From: Parvibaculum sp963975745
Lineage (GTDB): Bacteria > Pseudomonadota > Alphaproteobacteria > Parvibaculales > Parvibaculaceae
Direction: 5' to 3'
Length of the DNA: 64,000 nucleotides
Assembly: GCF_963975745.1 (NCBI RefSeq)
Contig: NZ_CAXBIB010000008.1
Location: forward strand, 90,491-154,490
A program made the translations under genes and the position numbers. The stretch's first letter is position 1; the number at the start of each line of letters is the position of its first letter. The notes beneath the pieces were generated by a model. It had not been told where the DNA came from and made no database searches. It worked only from the letters and a program-made list of their open reading frames with translations. Shown in pieces: positions 10,221 through 20,185 of the stretch.

Positions 10221-10999
10221 GCGGCCTCCGTCTCGTTGTCGTCGCCGCCGAGATAGGCGCGGATGACTTCGGGATGCGCCTGCACTTCGGCCGGCGTGCC
10301 GGTCGCGATGACGCGGCCGTAATTGAGCGCCAGCACGCGGTCCGAGACATCGTTGACGAGATTCATGTCGTGCTCGACCATGATCACGGTGATGCCGAGA
10401 ATGTTCTTGATGTCCGAAATCCAGAACGACATGTCCTCGGTCTCCTCGACATTGAGGCCGGAGGACGGTTCGTCGAGCAGCAGGATTTTCGGCTCGGTGC
10501 AGAGCGCACGGCCGAGTTCGACGACCTTGCGCACGCCATAGGGCAGATTGGCGATCATCTGGTCGCGGTAGTGCTGCAGGTCGAGAAAATCGATCACTTC
10601 CTCGATCTTGCGCCGATGCGCCAGTTCCTCGGCCCGCGTGGCAGGCCCGAAGAAGAGATGCGCGAGCGGCCCGGTGCGGCGATGCGCATGGCGGCCCAGC
10701 ATCATGTTGTCGAGCACGGTCGCCATATCGAAGAGTTCGATGTTCTGGAAGGTGCGCGCGATGCCGAGACCGGCGATGCGATGCGCCGGCAGCGCCGTGA
10801 TGTCGTGCCCCTCGAAGCGGATGCGGCCGGATGTCGGCTGGTAGATGCGGCTGACGAGATTGAAGATCGTCGACTTGCCGGCGCCGTTCGGACCGATGAT
10901 CGTGAAGATCTCGCCCTTGTCGACGCCGAAGCTGACGCCGTCGACCGCCTTGATGCCGCCGAAATGCACGGCCAGATTTTCGACCTCGAGCAATGTCAT
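10217..10999 (-). CDS. livG: Liv-type ABC transporter ATP-binding protein LivG
   Basis: 260 residues, second nucleotide-binding subunit of the importer. Walker A GPNGAGKS at residues 36-43. The segment after it, IARTFQNIELF then the longer loop with HAHRRTG, is typical of LivG. The signature motif is LPYGVRKVVELGRAL instead of LSGG, which is normal for LivG. Walker B ILLLDEPSSGLN follows. An open frame runs far upstream, but the ATG at 10999 gives MTLLEVENLAVHFGG, the standard start, and overlaps the livM stop by 4 bp. Confidence 0.93.
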
Positions 11000-12243
11000 C
11001 GGTTCTTCTCGCTGACCATGTAGCTCTTCTGGCGCCGGAAGGTGCCTTTCTTGTAGAGCGGGAAAAGCTGGAAATAGGTCTTGATCTTCATCCAGCGGCC
11101 ATGAAGGCCCATCGGCTCCAGGATCACGAAGAGGATGATGACGAGACCGAAAATCCCGGATTCGAGACCGGGCAACTGGCCGACCGCCTGCGGCAGGCTG
11201 TCCTTGGTCAGCGAGATCAGCTGCGGCAGCACGACGATGAAGGCGGCGCCGAAGATCGCGCCATGCATCGAGGCCAATCCGCCGATCACCGCCATCACCA
11301 GCAGGTTGATCGAGAGCAGGATGGTGAAGCCCTCGGGGCTGATGAAGAAGAGGAGATGCGCATAGACGGCGCCGGCCAGTCCCGCCATGCCGGCCGAAAT
11401 GGCAAAGGCGGTCGTCTTGTAGACGGCGAGATTGACGCCCATGGCTTCGGCCGCCGTTTCGGAATCGCGGATCGCCATGAAGGCACGGCCCGTGGAGGAG
11501 CGGCGGATATTGAGCCCCGCCAGCAGGGTCAGCGCGAACAGCGCCAGCGCCAGGTAATACATCTTCTGTTCGCTGTCGAAGCTGTAACCGAGGATCGAGG
11601 GATCGGAGAGCACGAAGCCCATATTGCCGCCGGTCAGCCCGTCCCAGCGCGCCAGCACTTCCTCGACGATGAAGGCGAAGGCATAGGTGGCAAAGGCGAG
11701 ATAGATGCCGGTCATGCGGAGCGCCGGCAGACCGATCACGACGCCGAGCGCGGCCGACAGCAGGATTGCGGCCGGCAGCGTCACCAGCAGGTCGAAGCCC
11801 TGCGCCTGCAGGATGCCGGCCGTATAGGCGCCGCAGGCCATGAAGGCCGCATGACCGAGCGAAATCTGGCCACACATGCCGAGCAGCAGAATCAGACCGA
11901 CGCCGGCAATCGCATAGACATAGACGAAGGTCACCTGGCTCAGGAAATAGAGATCGAGCACGAAAGGCGCCGACAGCGCCGCCACGCCCAGCAACCCGTA
12001 CCAGAAGGCCGCGTGTCCGCCCTCGCCATCGGCGTTCTGGCGCAGCAGCACGGCGCCGAAAACGATGGCATAGGCGACGGCAACGCCGAGCCAGTGCGTC
12101 GAGGTCAGGGCCAGCGGCGCGTAATGCGCCAGCGCAACCAGGATCGCCGCGTAAAGTGCCAGTCCGGTCCAGAAACGTTTCGTCCCGCCGAAGGGAAAGA
12201 GGCGGGTGTCCTGGGCATAATCGGTCTTGAACAGGAAGCGCAT
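10996..12243 (-). CDS. livM: Liv-type ABC transporter permease LivM
   Basis: 415 residues, polytopic inner-membrane permease with about ten hydrophobic helices. The LivM fingerprint GQISLGHAAFMACGAYTAG and the following EAA-type loop GLPALRMTGIYLAFATYAF are present, as is FMAIRDSETAAEAMGVNL near the cytosolic coupling loop. The N-terminal 110 residues form an additional set of membrane segments, common in the longer LivM proteins. It is preceded by livH with a 7-bp gap and overlaps livG by 4 bp. Confidence 0.92.
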   Translation of the reverse strand: MRFLFKTDYAQDTRLFPFGGTKRFWTGLALYAAILVALAHYAPLALTSTHWLGVAVAYAIVFGAVLLRQNADGEGGHAAFWYGLLGVAALSAPFVLDLYFLSQVTFVYVYAIAGVGLILLLGMCGQISLGHAAFMACGAYTAGILQAQGFDLLVTLPAAILLSAALGVVIGLPALRMTGIYLAFATYAFAFIVEEVLARWDGLTGGNMGFVLSDPSILGYSFDSEQKMYYLALALFALTLLAGLNIRRSSTGRAFMAIRDSETAAEAMGVNLAVYKTTAFAISAGMAGLAGAVYAHLLFFISPEGFTILLSINLLVMAVIGGLASMHGAIFGAAFIVVLPQLISLTKDSLPQAVGQLPGLESGIFGLVIILFVILEPMGLHGRWMKIKTYFQLFPLYKKGTFRRQKSYMVSEKNR

Positions 12244-12250
12244 GTCGCTC

Positions 12251-13240
12251 TCACACCTTCTTGACGACGACGCGGCCGAAAATGCCCTCGGGCTTCAGCA
12301 GCAGGACGATCAGCAGCACCACATAAGGCGCCACATCCTTGAAACCTTCCGGCAGATAGAAACCGGCCAGCGCCTCGACGATGCCGATGATCAGCCCGCC
12401 GACGATCGCGCCGGGGATCGAGCCGAAGCCGCCCAGGATCGCGGCCGGAAAGGCCTTGAAGATGACGCCGAAGCCCATCTGGGTATGGATGAAGGTGATC
12501 GGCGCCAGCAACAGGCCCGCGAACGCCGCGACGCCAGCCGAAAGGCCCCAGATCAGCGTGTAGACGCGCTTGACGGGGATGCCCATGTAATAGGCCGCCA
12601 GCTGGTTTTCCGACGAGGCTTCCATCGCGACGCCGAGCCGCGTGTAGCGGAAGAAGACGAAGAGGAAGGCGACCAGCACCAGCGTGCTGACGATGATCGC
12701 CGCATAATCCTGGCTGACCACCAGCGCCCCGAGGCGCAGATCGGCGCCCGAAAAGGGCGTTGCCAGCGCATAGGTATCGGTGCCCCAGCCGGGCACCATG
12801 CCGACGACGGCGCGCACCACGAAGCCGAAACCCAGCGTCACCATCACGATGGCGAAGACCGGCTGACCGACCACGGGGCGGATGATGGCGCGGTCGGTCG
12901 CCATGCCGAACAGCACGCCGCCGGCCACCGCCAGCGCCGCGCCGAGCCAGAAATTGAGGCCGTACATGGTGATGAAGGTGAAGGCCAGAAAGGCGCCGAC
13001 CATCATCAGCTCGCCTTGCGCGAAATTGATGGTTTCAGTGGCCTTGTAGATCAGCACGATGCCGAGCGCGACCAGCGCATAGACGCAGCCATTGGCCGTG
13101 CCGCTGACAACCTGCTGCAGATAGAGCGTCAGTTGCGGCCCGTCCATGAAGCCGAACAGCCAGAGAAAAGGCGGCGACAGGAATGCAATGACGGCGCTTG
13201 CCGCAAGCAGCCACCATATCCGCCCGAGAATCCTGTCCAT
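12251..13240 (-). CDS. livH: Liv-type ABC transporter permease LivH
   Basis: 329 residues, the other integral-membrane subunit. Typical LivH segments: GTANGCVYALVALGIVLIYKATETINFAQGE region near residues 45-75, a central AIIRPVVGQP loop, and the coupling-loop part near GIPVKRVYTLIW. It is the first gene of the minus-strand liv operon. The operon promoter must lie in the 13241-13659 intergenic region, which it shares with the divergent crotonase gene. Confidence 0.92.
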   Translation of the reverse strand: MDRILGRIWWLLAASAVIAFLSPPFLWLFGFMDGPQLTLYLQQVVSGTANGCVYALVALGIVLIYKATETINFAQGELMMVGAFLAFTFITMYGLNFWLGAALAVAGGVLFGMATDRAIIRPVVGQPVFAIVMVTLGFGFVVRAVVGMVPGWGTDTYALATPFSGADLRLGALVVSQDYAAIIVSTLVLVAFLFVFFRYTRLGVAMEASSENQLAAYYMGIPVKRVYTLIWGLSAGVAAFAGLLLAPITFIHTQMGFGVIFKAFPAAILGGFGSIPGAIVGGLIIGIVEALAGFYLPEGFKDVAPYVVLLIVLLLKPEGIFGRVVVKKV

Positions 13241-13659
13241 CCCCCCGCTCGTCTCCCCGTTCCCTGTCCCTCTGCGCCGGGTCTCCCGTCCCGGTGGATA
13301 TGAAATCCAGCCGCACAGTCTACAGAGGACTCACAATGTCGCAATCGGAACCGGCATGATCGGCGCCATTCCTTGTCATCGCCGGTTTCATGCGGCAGGC
13401 TTTGCGCAGCGGCAAGAACCCGTTCGAGTGCCGCCCAAAACCCATTTGAGTGCCCGCCGGCCGGGAATGACGATTTCATCGGCGCAGGATGTCCGGGCGC
13501 CGGCGCCGTCGCGACGCGCCGGAGCGACGCGGAACGCTGCGGCAGCGGGCAGCGGTTCATTTCTGCAGACCCGGCCGACCGCACCCGGCCTTGTATTCGC
13601 CCGCCGGCCCGCTATGACTCATGCAACCGGTATCGGCAGAAAAAGGGGAGGCCCGGCTC
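13241..13659. other. Divergent intergenic region between livH and the crotonase-like gene
   Basis: 419 bp without a convincing gene. It must contain the promoters for the liv operon and for the 13660 gene, but no strong -35/-10 pair stands out by eye. The ribosome site AAAAGGGGAGG at 13641-13651 belongs to the 13660 gene. Two 20-bp imperfect direct repeats (13417-13436 and 13439-13458, 16 of 20 identical) share the core AACCC...GAGTGC and could be a regulator-binding site or a repeat remnant. Confidence 0.5.
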
Positions 13660-14475
13660 ATGGAAGAGCGCGTCAGGACGACAATCACCGAAGGGGTCGC
13701 CGATGTGCGCCTCGTGCGCAGCGACAAGATGAACGCACTCGACGACGCGATGTTCGCGGCGCTGCTCGAAACCGGCGAGAAGCTCAAATCCGACAAGTCG
13801 GTCCGCGCCGTCGTCGTCTCCGGCGAGGGCCGCGCCTTCTGCGCCGGACTCGACATGAGCAATTTCGGCCGCATGGCCAGCGGCGAGCGCAAGGCCGACA
13901 ACAAGTCGGAGATCACCGGCCGGCTCGAACAGCGCACGCATGGCATCGCCAACCGGGCCCAGTATGCCGCGCTTGTCTGGCGCGACATTCCGGTGCCGGT
14001 CATCGCGGCGGTTCACGGCGTCGCCTTTGGCGGCGGCTTCCAGGTGGCGCTCGGCGCCGATATGCGCTTCGTGGCGTCCGGCACCCGATTCTCGGTGATG
14101 GAAATCAAATGGGGCCTCGTGCCCGACATGGCCGGCATGTATCTGATGCGCGGGCTCGCCCGCGAGGACGTCATCCGCGACCTCACCTATACCGGCCGCA
14201 TCTTCGAGACCGAGGAGGCGCTCGCCTACGGCTTTGCCACCCGCATCTGCAACGATCCTTACGCCGAGGCGCTGACGGTAGCGCGCGAGATCGCCGACAA
14301 GAGCCCGTCGGCGATCCGCGCCGCCAAGCGCATCCTCAACGACGCACCGGACAATGACGCCGCCGCAATCCTGCTCGCCGAATCCGTCGAGCAGGACAAG
14401 CTGATCGGCGGGGCGCACCAGAAGGAGGCCATCATGGCCAATCTCGAAAAGCGCCGCCCCAATTTCGCCGGCTGA
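13660..14475 (+). CDS. Enoyl-CoA hydratase/isomerase (crotonase) family protein
   Basis: 271 residues; cytosolic acyl-CoA enzyme. The crotonase oxyanion-hole segments are visible: GRAFCAGLDMSNF (around residues 60-72) and GVAFGGGFQVALGAD (around 120-134). The first catalytic glutamate of enoyl-CoA hydratase (GGGCEL) is replaced by Gln here, and the second position falls in GLVPDMAG with Asp, so isomerase or another crotonase activity is as likely as hydration. The start at 13660 follows AAAAGGGGAGG by eight bases; an upstream in-frame ATG at 13621 lacks a site. It is followed 44 bp later by the nitronate monooxygenase gene. Confidence 0.88.
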   Translation: MEERVRTTITEGVADVRLVRSDKMNALDDAMFAALLETGEKLKSDKSVRAVVVSGEGRAFCAGLDMSNFGRMASGERKADNKSEITGRLEQRTHGIANRAQYAALVWRDIPVPVIAAVHGVAFGGGFQVALGADMRFVASGTRFSVMEIKWGLVPDMAGMYLMRGLAREDVIRDLTYTGRIFETEEALAYGFATRICNDPYAEALTVAREIADKSPSAIRAAKRILNDAPDNDAAAILLAESVEQDKLIGGAHQKEAIMANLEKRRPNFAG

Positions 14476-14519
14476 TCCGGCGCCCCGCATTCCATTCAAT
14501 CGAAACCGAAGGCAGAAAC

Positions 14520-15494
14520 ATGAAGACGCGCATCACCGAACTTTTCGGCATCCAGCATCCGATCGTCCAGGGCGGCATGCATTTCGTCGGCCTCGCCGAA
14601 ATGGCGGCCGCCGTTTCCAATGCCGGCGGCCTCGGCATCATCACCGCACTGACCCAGCCGACGCCGAAGGATCTCGCCAACGAGATCGCGAAGTGCAAGA
14701 AGATGACCGACAAGCCGATCGGCGTGAACCTGACCTTCCTGCCGGGCTTCGCCAATCCTCCTTACCCTGAATATATCCAGGCGATCATCGATGGCGGCGT
14801 CCGCATCGTCGAGACGGCCGGCCGCAGCCCCGAAGCCTATATGCCGGCCATGAAGGACGCGGGCATCAAGGTGATCCACAAATGCACCTCGGTGCGCCAT
14901 TCGCTGAAGGCCGAGCGCATCGGCTGCGACGCGGTCAGCGTCGACGGGTTCGAATGCGGCGGTCATCCGGGCGAGGACGATATTCCCAACATGATCCTGC
15001 TGCCGCGCGCGGCCGAGGAACTGAAGATCCCCTTCGTCGCCTCGGGCGGCATGGGTACCGCCTCGCAGCTCGTCGCTGCGCTGGCCCTCGGTGCCGACGG
15101 CATCAACATGGGCACGCGCTTCATCGCGACAAAGGAGGCGCCGGTGCATGAGAACGTCAAACAGGCCCTGATTGCGGCCAGCGAACTCGACACCCGCCTG
15201 ATCATGCGCCCCTTGCGCAATACCGAGCGCGTGCTGGCCAATGCCGCGGTCGACAAGATCGTCGAGATCGAGCGCGAAAAGGGCGCCAGCCTCGGCATCG
15301 AGGACATTCGCGAACTGGTCGGCGGCGTCTATCCGCGCGTCATGCAGGGCGGCGAGATGGATGCGGGCGCCTGGAGCTGCGGCATGGTGGCCGGTCTGAT
15401 CCACGACATTCCGACCTGCAAGGAGCTGATCGACCGCATCATGTCGGAAGCCGAGCAGATCATCCGCCAGCGGCTCGACAAGCTGGTCGCCTGA
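14520..15494 (+). CDS. Nitronate monooxygenase / 2-nitropropane dioxygenase-like FMN protein
   Basis: 324 residues; FMN-dependent TIM-barrel of the NMO (2-nitropropane dioxygenase) family, which oxidises alkyl nitronates, with relatives acting as enoyl reductases. Family start: LFGIQHPIVQGGMHFVG with substrate-side Gln-Gly-Gly-Met. The conserved catalytic-His segment is GFECGGHPGED with the His near residue 149. The phosphate-binding part is VASGGMGTASQLVAALALGADGINMGTRF (about residues 178-206). Probably cotranscribed with the crotonase gene upstream. Physiological substrate unknown. Confidence 0.88.
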   Translation: MKTRITELFGIQHPIVQGGMHFVGLAEMAAAVSNAGGLGIITALTQPTPKDLANEIAKCKKMTDKPIGVNLTFLPGFANPPYPEYIQAIIDGGVRIVETAGRSPEAYMPAMKDAGIKVIHKCTSVRHSLKAERIGCDAVSVDGFECGGHPGEDDIPNMILLPRAAEELKIPFVASGGMGTASQLVAALALGADGINMGTRFIATKEAPVHENVKQALIAASELDTRLIMRPLRNTERVLANAAVDKIVEIEREKGASLGIEDIRELVGGVYPRVMQGGEMDAGAWSCGMVAGLIHDIPTCKELIDRIMSEAEQIIRQRLDKLVA

Positions 15495-15501
15495 CCGCGT
15501 C

Positions 15502-15714
15502 ATGGCCTGGCGCGTCACCCATGGCCGCATCGCCGCGCATGTCGTTTCATGCGCGGCGGGCGCCGGCGTTGTCGTCGGCATCGAGGCGCTGCTCAGGCTT
15601 GCCGGATTGCCGCTGCCCTTCGATCCCGAATGGGCCTGGATCGACTTTCTCGGCATCGCGCTGGTCATCGGCGTGGTGACCGCGTCCTTCTTCTACAAGG
15701 ACATCGAGGAATAA
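15502..15714 (+). CDS. Small membrane protein, unknown function
   Basis: 70 residues with two predicted hydrophobic helices, about residues 10-32 (AAHVVSCAAGAGVVVGIEALL) and 46-63 (WIDFLGIALVIGVVTASFF), joined by a short loop with the sequence PLPFDPEW, and ending in the acidic tail KDIEE. It starts 7 bp after the nitronate monooxygenase stop and ends 4 bp before the convergent monooxygenase gene, so it uses space left in a packed operon. Not recognised as a named family. Confidence 0.6.
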   Translation: MAWRVTHGRIAAHVVSCAAGAGVVVGIEALLRLAGLPLPFDPEWAWIDFLGIALVIGVVTASFFYKDIEE

Positions 15715-15718
15715 GCCG

Positions 15719-17173
15719 TCAGGCGACCTCGAAATCCTCCCAGACAGGCGCGCGCATATCGGCCTCGAACTTCTCATAGGTCCAGGGCCATGAAGCGATG
15801 TTGCCGAAGGGGTCGATGTACCAGCTCTGGCAGCCGCTCGCCCAGATCGTGTCCGGCAGCTTTGCCCGCACCGCTTCGTTGAAGGCCTGTGCGGCTTCGC
15901 GTTTCGGCGCGATCTCCGACAGATTGCCGTCCCTGAGCTTCAGGATCAGCTGCAGCGCGAAGTTGAACTGGTTCTCCGCCGTCAGCAGCCAGGAGAAGTT
16001 TCCGATCGGGCTGTTCGGTCCGCCGATCATGAACCAGTTGGGAAAATCCGGCACGGTGACGGCCTTGTAACCTTCGTTTCCCTGCGCCCAGGCCTCGTCC
16101 AGCGTCCTGCCCGCCCGGCCGGTCACCTGCATCGGCCGGAACAGCCGGTGCGTGTCGAAACCGGTCGCCAGCACGATCACGTCGAGCGGGTGAAGCCGCC
16201 CGTCCTTCGTGCGGATGCCGTCGCGCTCGAAGCGTTCGATGCCGTCCGTCACCAGTTCGGCATTGGGCTTCTGGATCGCCTCGTAGAAATTGTCCGACAG
16301 GATCATCCGCTTGCAGCCGACCGCGTAGTTCGGCGTCAGCTTCGCGCGCAGCTCCGGGTCGGCGACGCGGGCGAGGTTTTCCTCACACGCCGTCACCATC
16401 GCCTTGTAGGCATGGGGGTTGGCGCCGACGATCGCGGCGGCGAATTTCGAATTGTTCTCGAAGGAGATGCGCTGATATTCCCGTTCGAGCAGCGCCGGGT
16501 CGGCGCGGTAGAGCGCCTTCTGTTCCTCCGGGATCGGCGCCTGCGGCAGCGGCAGGATCCATTGCGCCGTGCGCTGGAAGAGGCTGAGCTTTGCGACCTC
16601 GTCGACCACCGCGCCGACGATCTGCGTCGCGGTCGAGCCGGTGCCGACGACGCCGACGCGCTTGCCCTTGAGCGAGACCTCGTCCTTCCAGCGCGCGGTA
16701 TGAAAGGCTTCGCCGGCGAAATCGTCCAGACCCGGAATATCGGGCATGACCGGGTGATGCAGGATGCCGGTCGCCGTGATCACCGCGTCGAAGGCGTCCC
16801 GACCGCCCTTCGATGTCTCGAGATGCCAGTGGCCGTCGCGCCAGTCGGCGCGCGTGACCTCCTCGCCGTAGCGGATGAAGGCCTCGGCATCGTGCTTGCG
16901 TGCGACCTTTTTCAGATAGTCGAGAATTTCCGCGCCCGGCGCGCAGACGCGGCTCCATTCGGGATTGGGTTCGAAGGAATAGCGATAGCCATGGGACGGC
17001 ACGTCGCAGGTGACGCCCGGATAGCGGTTGTCGCGCCAGGTGCCGCCCAGCGCGTCGGCCTTCTCGTAGATCGTCACATCCTCGATGCCGGCCTCGCGCA
17101 ATCTGATCAGCGCCATCAGGCCGGAGGCGCCGGCGCCGATGATCGCGATGCGGAGATTTCGTTCCCTGGTCAT
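15719..17173 (-). CDS. Flavin-containing (Baeyer-Villiger type) monooxygenase
   Basis: 484 residues; FAD- and NADPH-dependent monooxygenase converting ketones to esters or lactones, or oxidising heteroatoms. FAD Rossmann motif GAGASG (residues 13-18), GGTWRDNRYPG (43-53), the BVMO fingerprint FAGEAFHTARW (152-162, FxGxxxHxxxW), and the NADPH Rossmann motif GTGSTA (177-182). ATG 17173 is preceded by GGGAAGGACGG; the open frame upstream runs into a repeat element. Shares family and orientation with the monooxygenase at 17378, from which it is separated by the repeat. Substrate unknown. Confidence 0.9.
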   Translation of the reverse strand: MTRERNLRIAIIGAGASGLMALIRLREAGIEDVTIYEKADALGGTWRDNRYPGVTCDVPSHGYRYSFEPNPEWSRVCAPGAEILDYLKKVARKHDAEAFIRYGEEVTRADWRDGHWHLETSKGGRDAFDAVITATGILHHPVMPDIPGLDDFAGEAFHTARWKDEVSLKGKRVGVVGTGSTATQIVGAVVDEVAKLSLFQRTAQWILPLPQAPIPEEQKALYRADPALLEREYQRISFENNSKFAAAIVGANPHAYKAMVTACEENLARVADPELRAKLTPNYAVGCKRMILSDNFYEAIQKPNAELVTDGIERFERDGIRTKDGRLHPLDVIVLATGFDTHRLFRPMQVTGRAGRTLDEAWAQGNEGYKAVTVPDFPNWFMIGGPNSPIGNFSWLLTAENQFNFALQLILKLRDGNLSEIAPKREAAQAFNEAVRAKLPDTIWASGCQSWYIDPFGNIASWPWTYEKFEADMRAPVWEDFEVA

Positions 17174-17237
17174 GCCATCCGTCCTTCCCTTCGGTTCGCG
17201 GCGCCCGCGCGATTCGGCTTCGGGGGTCCCCACCCCC

Positions 17238-17377
17238 GGGGACAAATTTTCTTGTCCCCGCGTCCGGCCTGCTCGAAAGCGGGGATAAGTTCTTTCCCCA
17301 GACCCGGTCGGCAGCGTTTGTGACAGTTTTGTGACAGTTGCGTGACAGAGGGGGGGGTCCGCTGCGGTTTTTCGCTG

Positions 17378-17382
<5 letters not shown>
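17238..17382 (-). repeat. Dispersed intergenic element, copy A (three 11-bp-phased GTGACAG repeats, G8 tract)
   Basis: On the plus strand: GGGGACAA at 17238-17245 pairing with TTGTCCCC at 17252-17259; GGGGATAAG at 17281-17289; three copies of GTGACAG at 17320-17326, 17331-17337 and 17342-17348, each 11 bp apart; eight G residues at 17350-17357; TCCGCTG; and an inverted CTGTCAC at 17375-17381. A second copy lies at 52939-53076 in the opposite orientation, with the same order of blocks, the same 11-bp spacing and the same eight-base G/C tract. The stop codon of the upstream monooxygenase (17378-17380) lies inside the terminal CTGTCAC block. Confidence 0.85.
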
Positions 17383-19012
<1,630 letters not shown>

Positions 19013-19082
19013 GAGAACCTCCCGATTTTGTTGTTGCCCGATTGTAGCCCCCGGCGGGGTGGGCACAAGAGAGGTGTACGGG

Positions 19083-19835
19083 TTAGGCGATGTCGCGTAG
19101 GGCCTGCATGTCGTGGATGGTGAGACGTCCCCCGGACAGTTCGATAATCCCGTGTTCGCGCATGGCTGTCATCACGCGACTGACATGGACCTGGGTCAGT
19201 CCGAGCGCATCTGCGATGATCTGCTGACGCAGCGGAAAGGGCATGGTGTTCGCCTCGGCAAGGCCCCGCCTTGCAAGCCGCTCATAAATGTCGAGAACAA
19301 GGCGAGCAATGCGCTGCTCGGCGTTGCGCCGGCCCAGATCGACCAGCCGCGCCTCGCTGGCCTCGCGGCCGGAGAAGCAGATGCCGACAAAGGCCCAGAC
19401 CAGATCCGGATCCTTCCCTGCGATCTCCCTCAGATCGTCAGGCCCGAAAGCGCAGTAGTCGACCGCTGTGACCGTCTGGGCCGATACGCTCGCCTGATCG
19501 CGCATCAGGAACTCGCCGCCGACAATATCGCCCGGTACGGCGATCGACAGCACCTGCCGCCGTCCGTCGGGCGTGAGCGCGAACCTGACGGCCCAGCCAT
19601 CCCTCAGGTCCATCAGCCTGCCGCGCGGTTCGCCCTGCTTGTAGAGATGCTGGCGCGGACGCACCGTACCGTTGATCTTGCGATCCCCGATGTCCGGATT
19701 GCTGCGCAGAACCGCGCCGCAGAATTCGGCGTCCCGGAGAGGACAATCGTCACAATCGCCAGACATACCGCCATGCGTCCGGATACCGATCGTGGCTGAG
19801 GGCGAACGCTTGCCGATGGTTTTCTCGTTGTTCAC
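19083..19835 (-). CDS. Crp/Fnr family regulator, FNR-type with four predicted Fe-S cysteines
   Basis: 250 residues from GTG 19835 (GGCGGAAAG nine bases upstream); a TTG at 19841 and ATG at 19766 are alternatives. N-terminal CDDCPLRDAEFC gives C28, C31, C39, the CX2CX7C pattern of alphaproteobacterial FnrL/FnrN, and C128 in VDYCAFGPDDL aligns with C122 of E. coli FNR. A cNMP-type barrel covers about 45-140, a long dimer helix about 145-180, and a Crp-type HTH (IIADALGLTQVHVSRVMTAMRE) about 207-230. The recognition helix has V-H-V-S-R where FNR has E-x-x-S-R. Predicted oxygen-responsive dimer; its targets may include the adjacent monooxygenases or the chemosensory genes. Confidence 0.88.
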   Translation of the reverse strand: MNNEKTIGKRSPSATIGIRTHGGMSGDCDDCPLRDAEFCGAVLRSNPDIGDRKINGTVRPRQHLYKQGEPRGRLMDLRDGWAVRFALTPDGRRQVLSIAVPGDIVGGEFLMRDQASVSAQTVTAVDYCAFGPDDLREIAGKDPDLVWAFVGICFSGREASEARLVDLGRRNAEQRIARLVLDIYERLARRGLAEANTMPFPLRQQIIADALGLTQVHVSRVMTAMREHGIIELSGGRLTIHDMQALRDIA

Positions 19836-19841
19836 TGACAA

Positions 19842-20185
19842 AAACTTTCCGCCCGGCGGCGCCCCCGTACGCGGGCCATTTCGACCGGATTACTTCCACC
19901 CCGGCAAAATAGTTATCGTGCCCGAACTACTTTTTCCAGCCCTCAAACTAAAATATATATTTTTCAACATAGTATATAAATCACGTATATACTGTATTGT
20001 TATAATAAATAAGATGTCCAATACTTTACTGTTAACCATTTATTTTGAGTCGAATTCTAGAATCAACATTAATCGCTCCGATTCGACGGACAAATAGTCG
20101 CACTTTCTGCGACTCAAGGGTCCCGGGCCGGCGCTCAACTGGATTGATGACCGGCGCCGCCGGTCCGTTTCCGCTGGGGGAAATC
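19842..20185. promoter_or_regulatory. Very A+T-rich divergent regulatory region upstream of the chemosensory cluster
   Basis: 344 bp between the FNR-type gene and the globin receptor. Bases 19907-20093 are strikingly A+T-rich for this genome, with repeated TATATA/TATAA steps that provide several possible -10 elements. Inverted repeats follow: TTGAGTCG (20045-20052) with CGACTCAA (20110-20117), enclosing a hairpin AGTCGCA/TGCGACT (20096-20102 and 20108-20114, loop CTTTC). GGGGGAAATC at 20176-20185 is the ribosome site of the receptor gene. No canonical FNR box (TTGAT-N4-ATCAA) is seen. Confidence 0.6.

Noticed and set aside
20045..20185. N-terminal extension of the globin receptor by 47 residues
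   Set aside because: It is encoded by the A+T-rich repeat-bearing region, lacks a ribosome site and has no similarity to sensor globins; the 20186 start has one.
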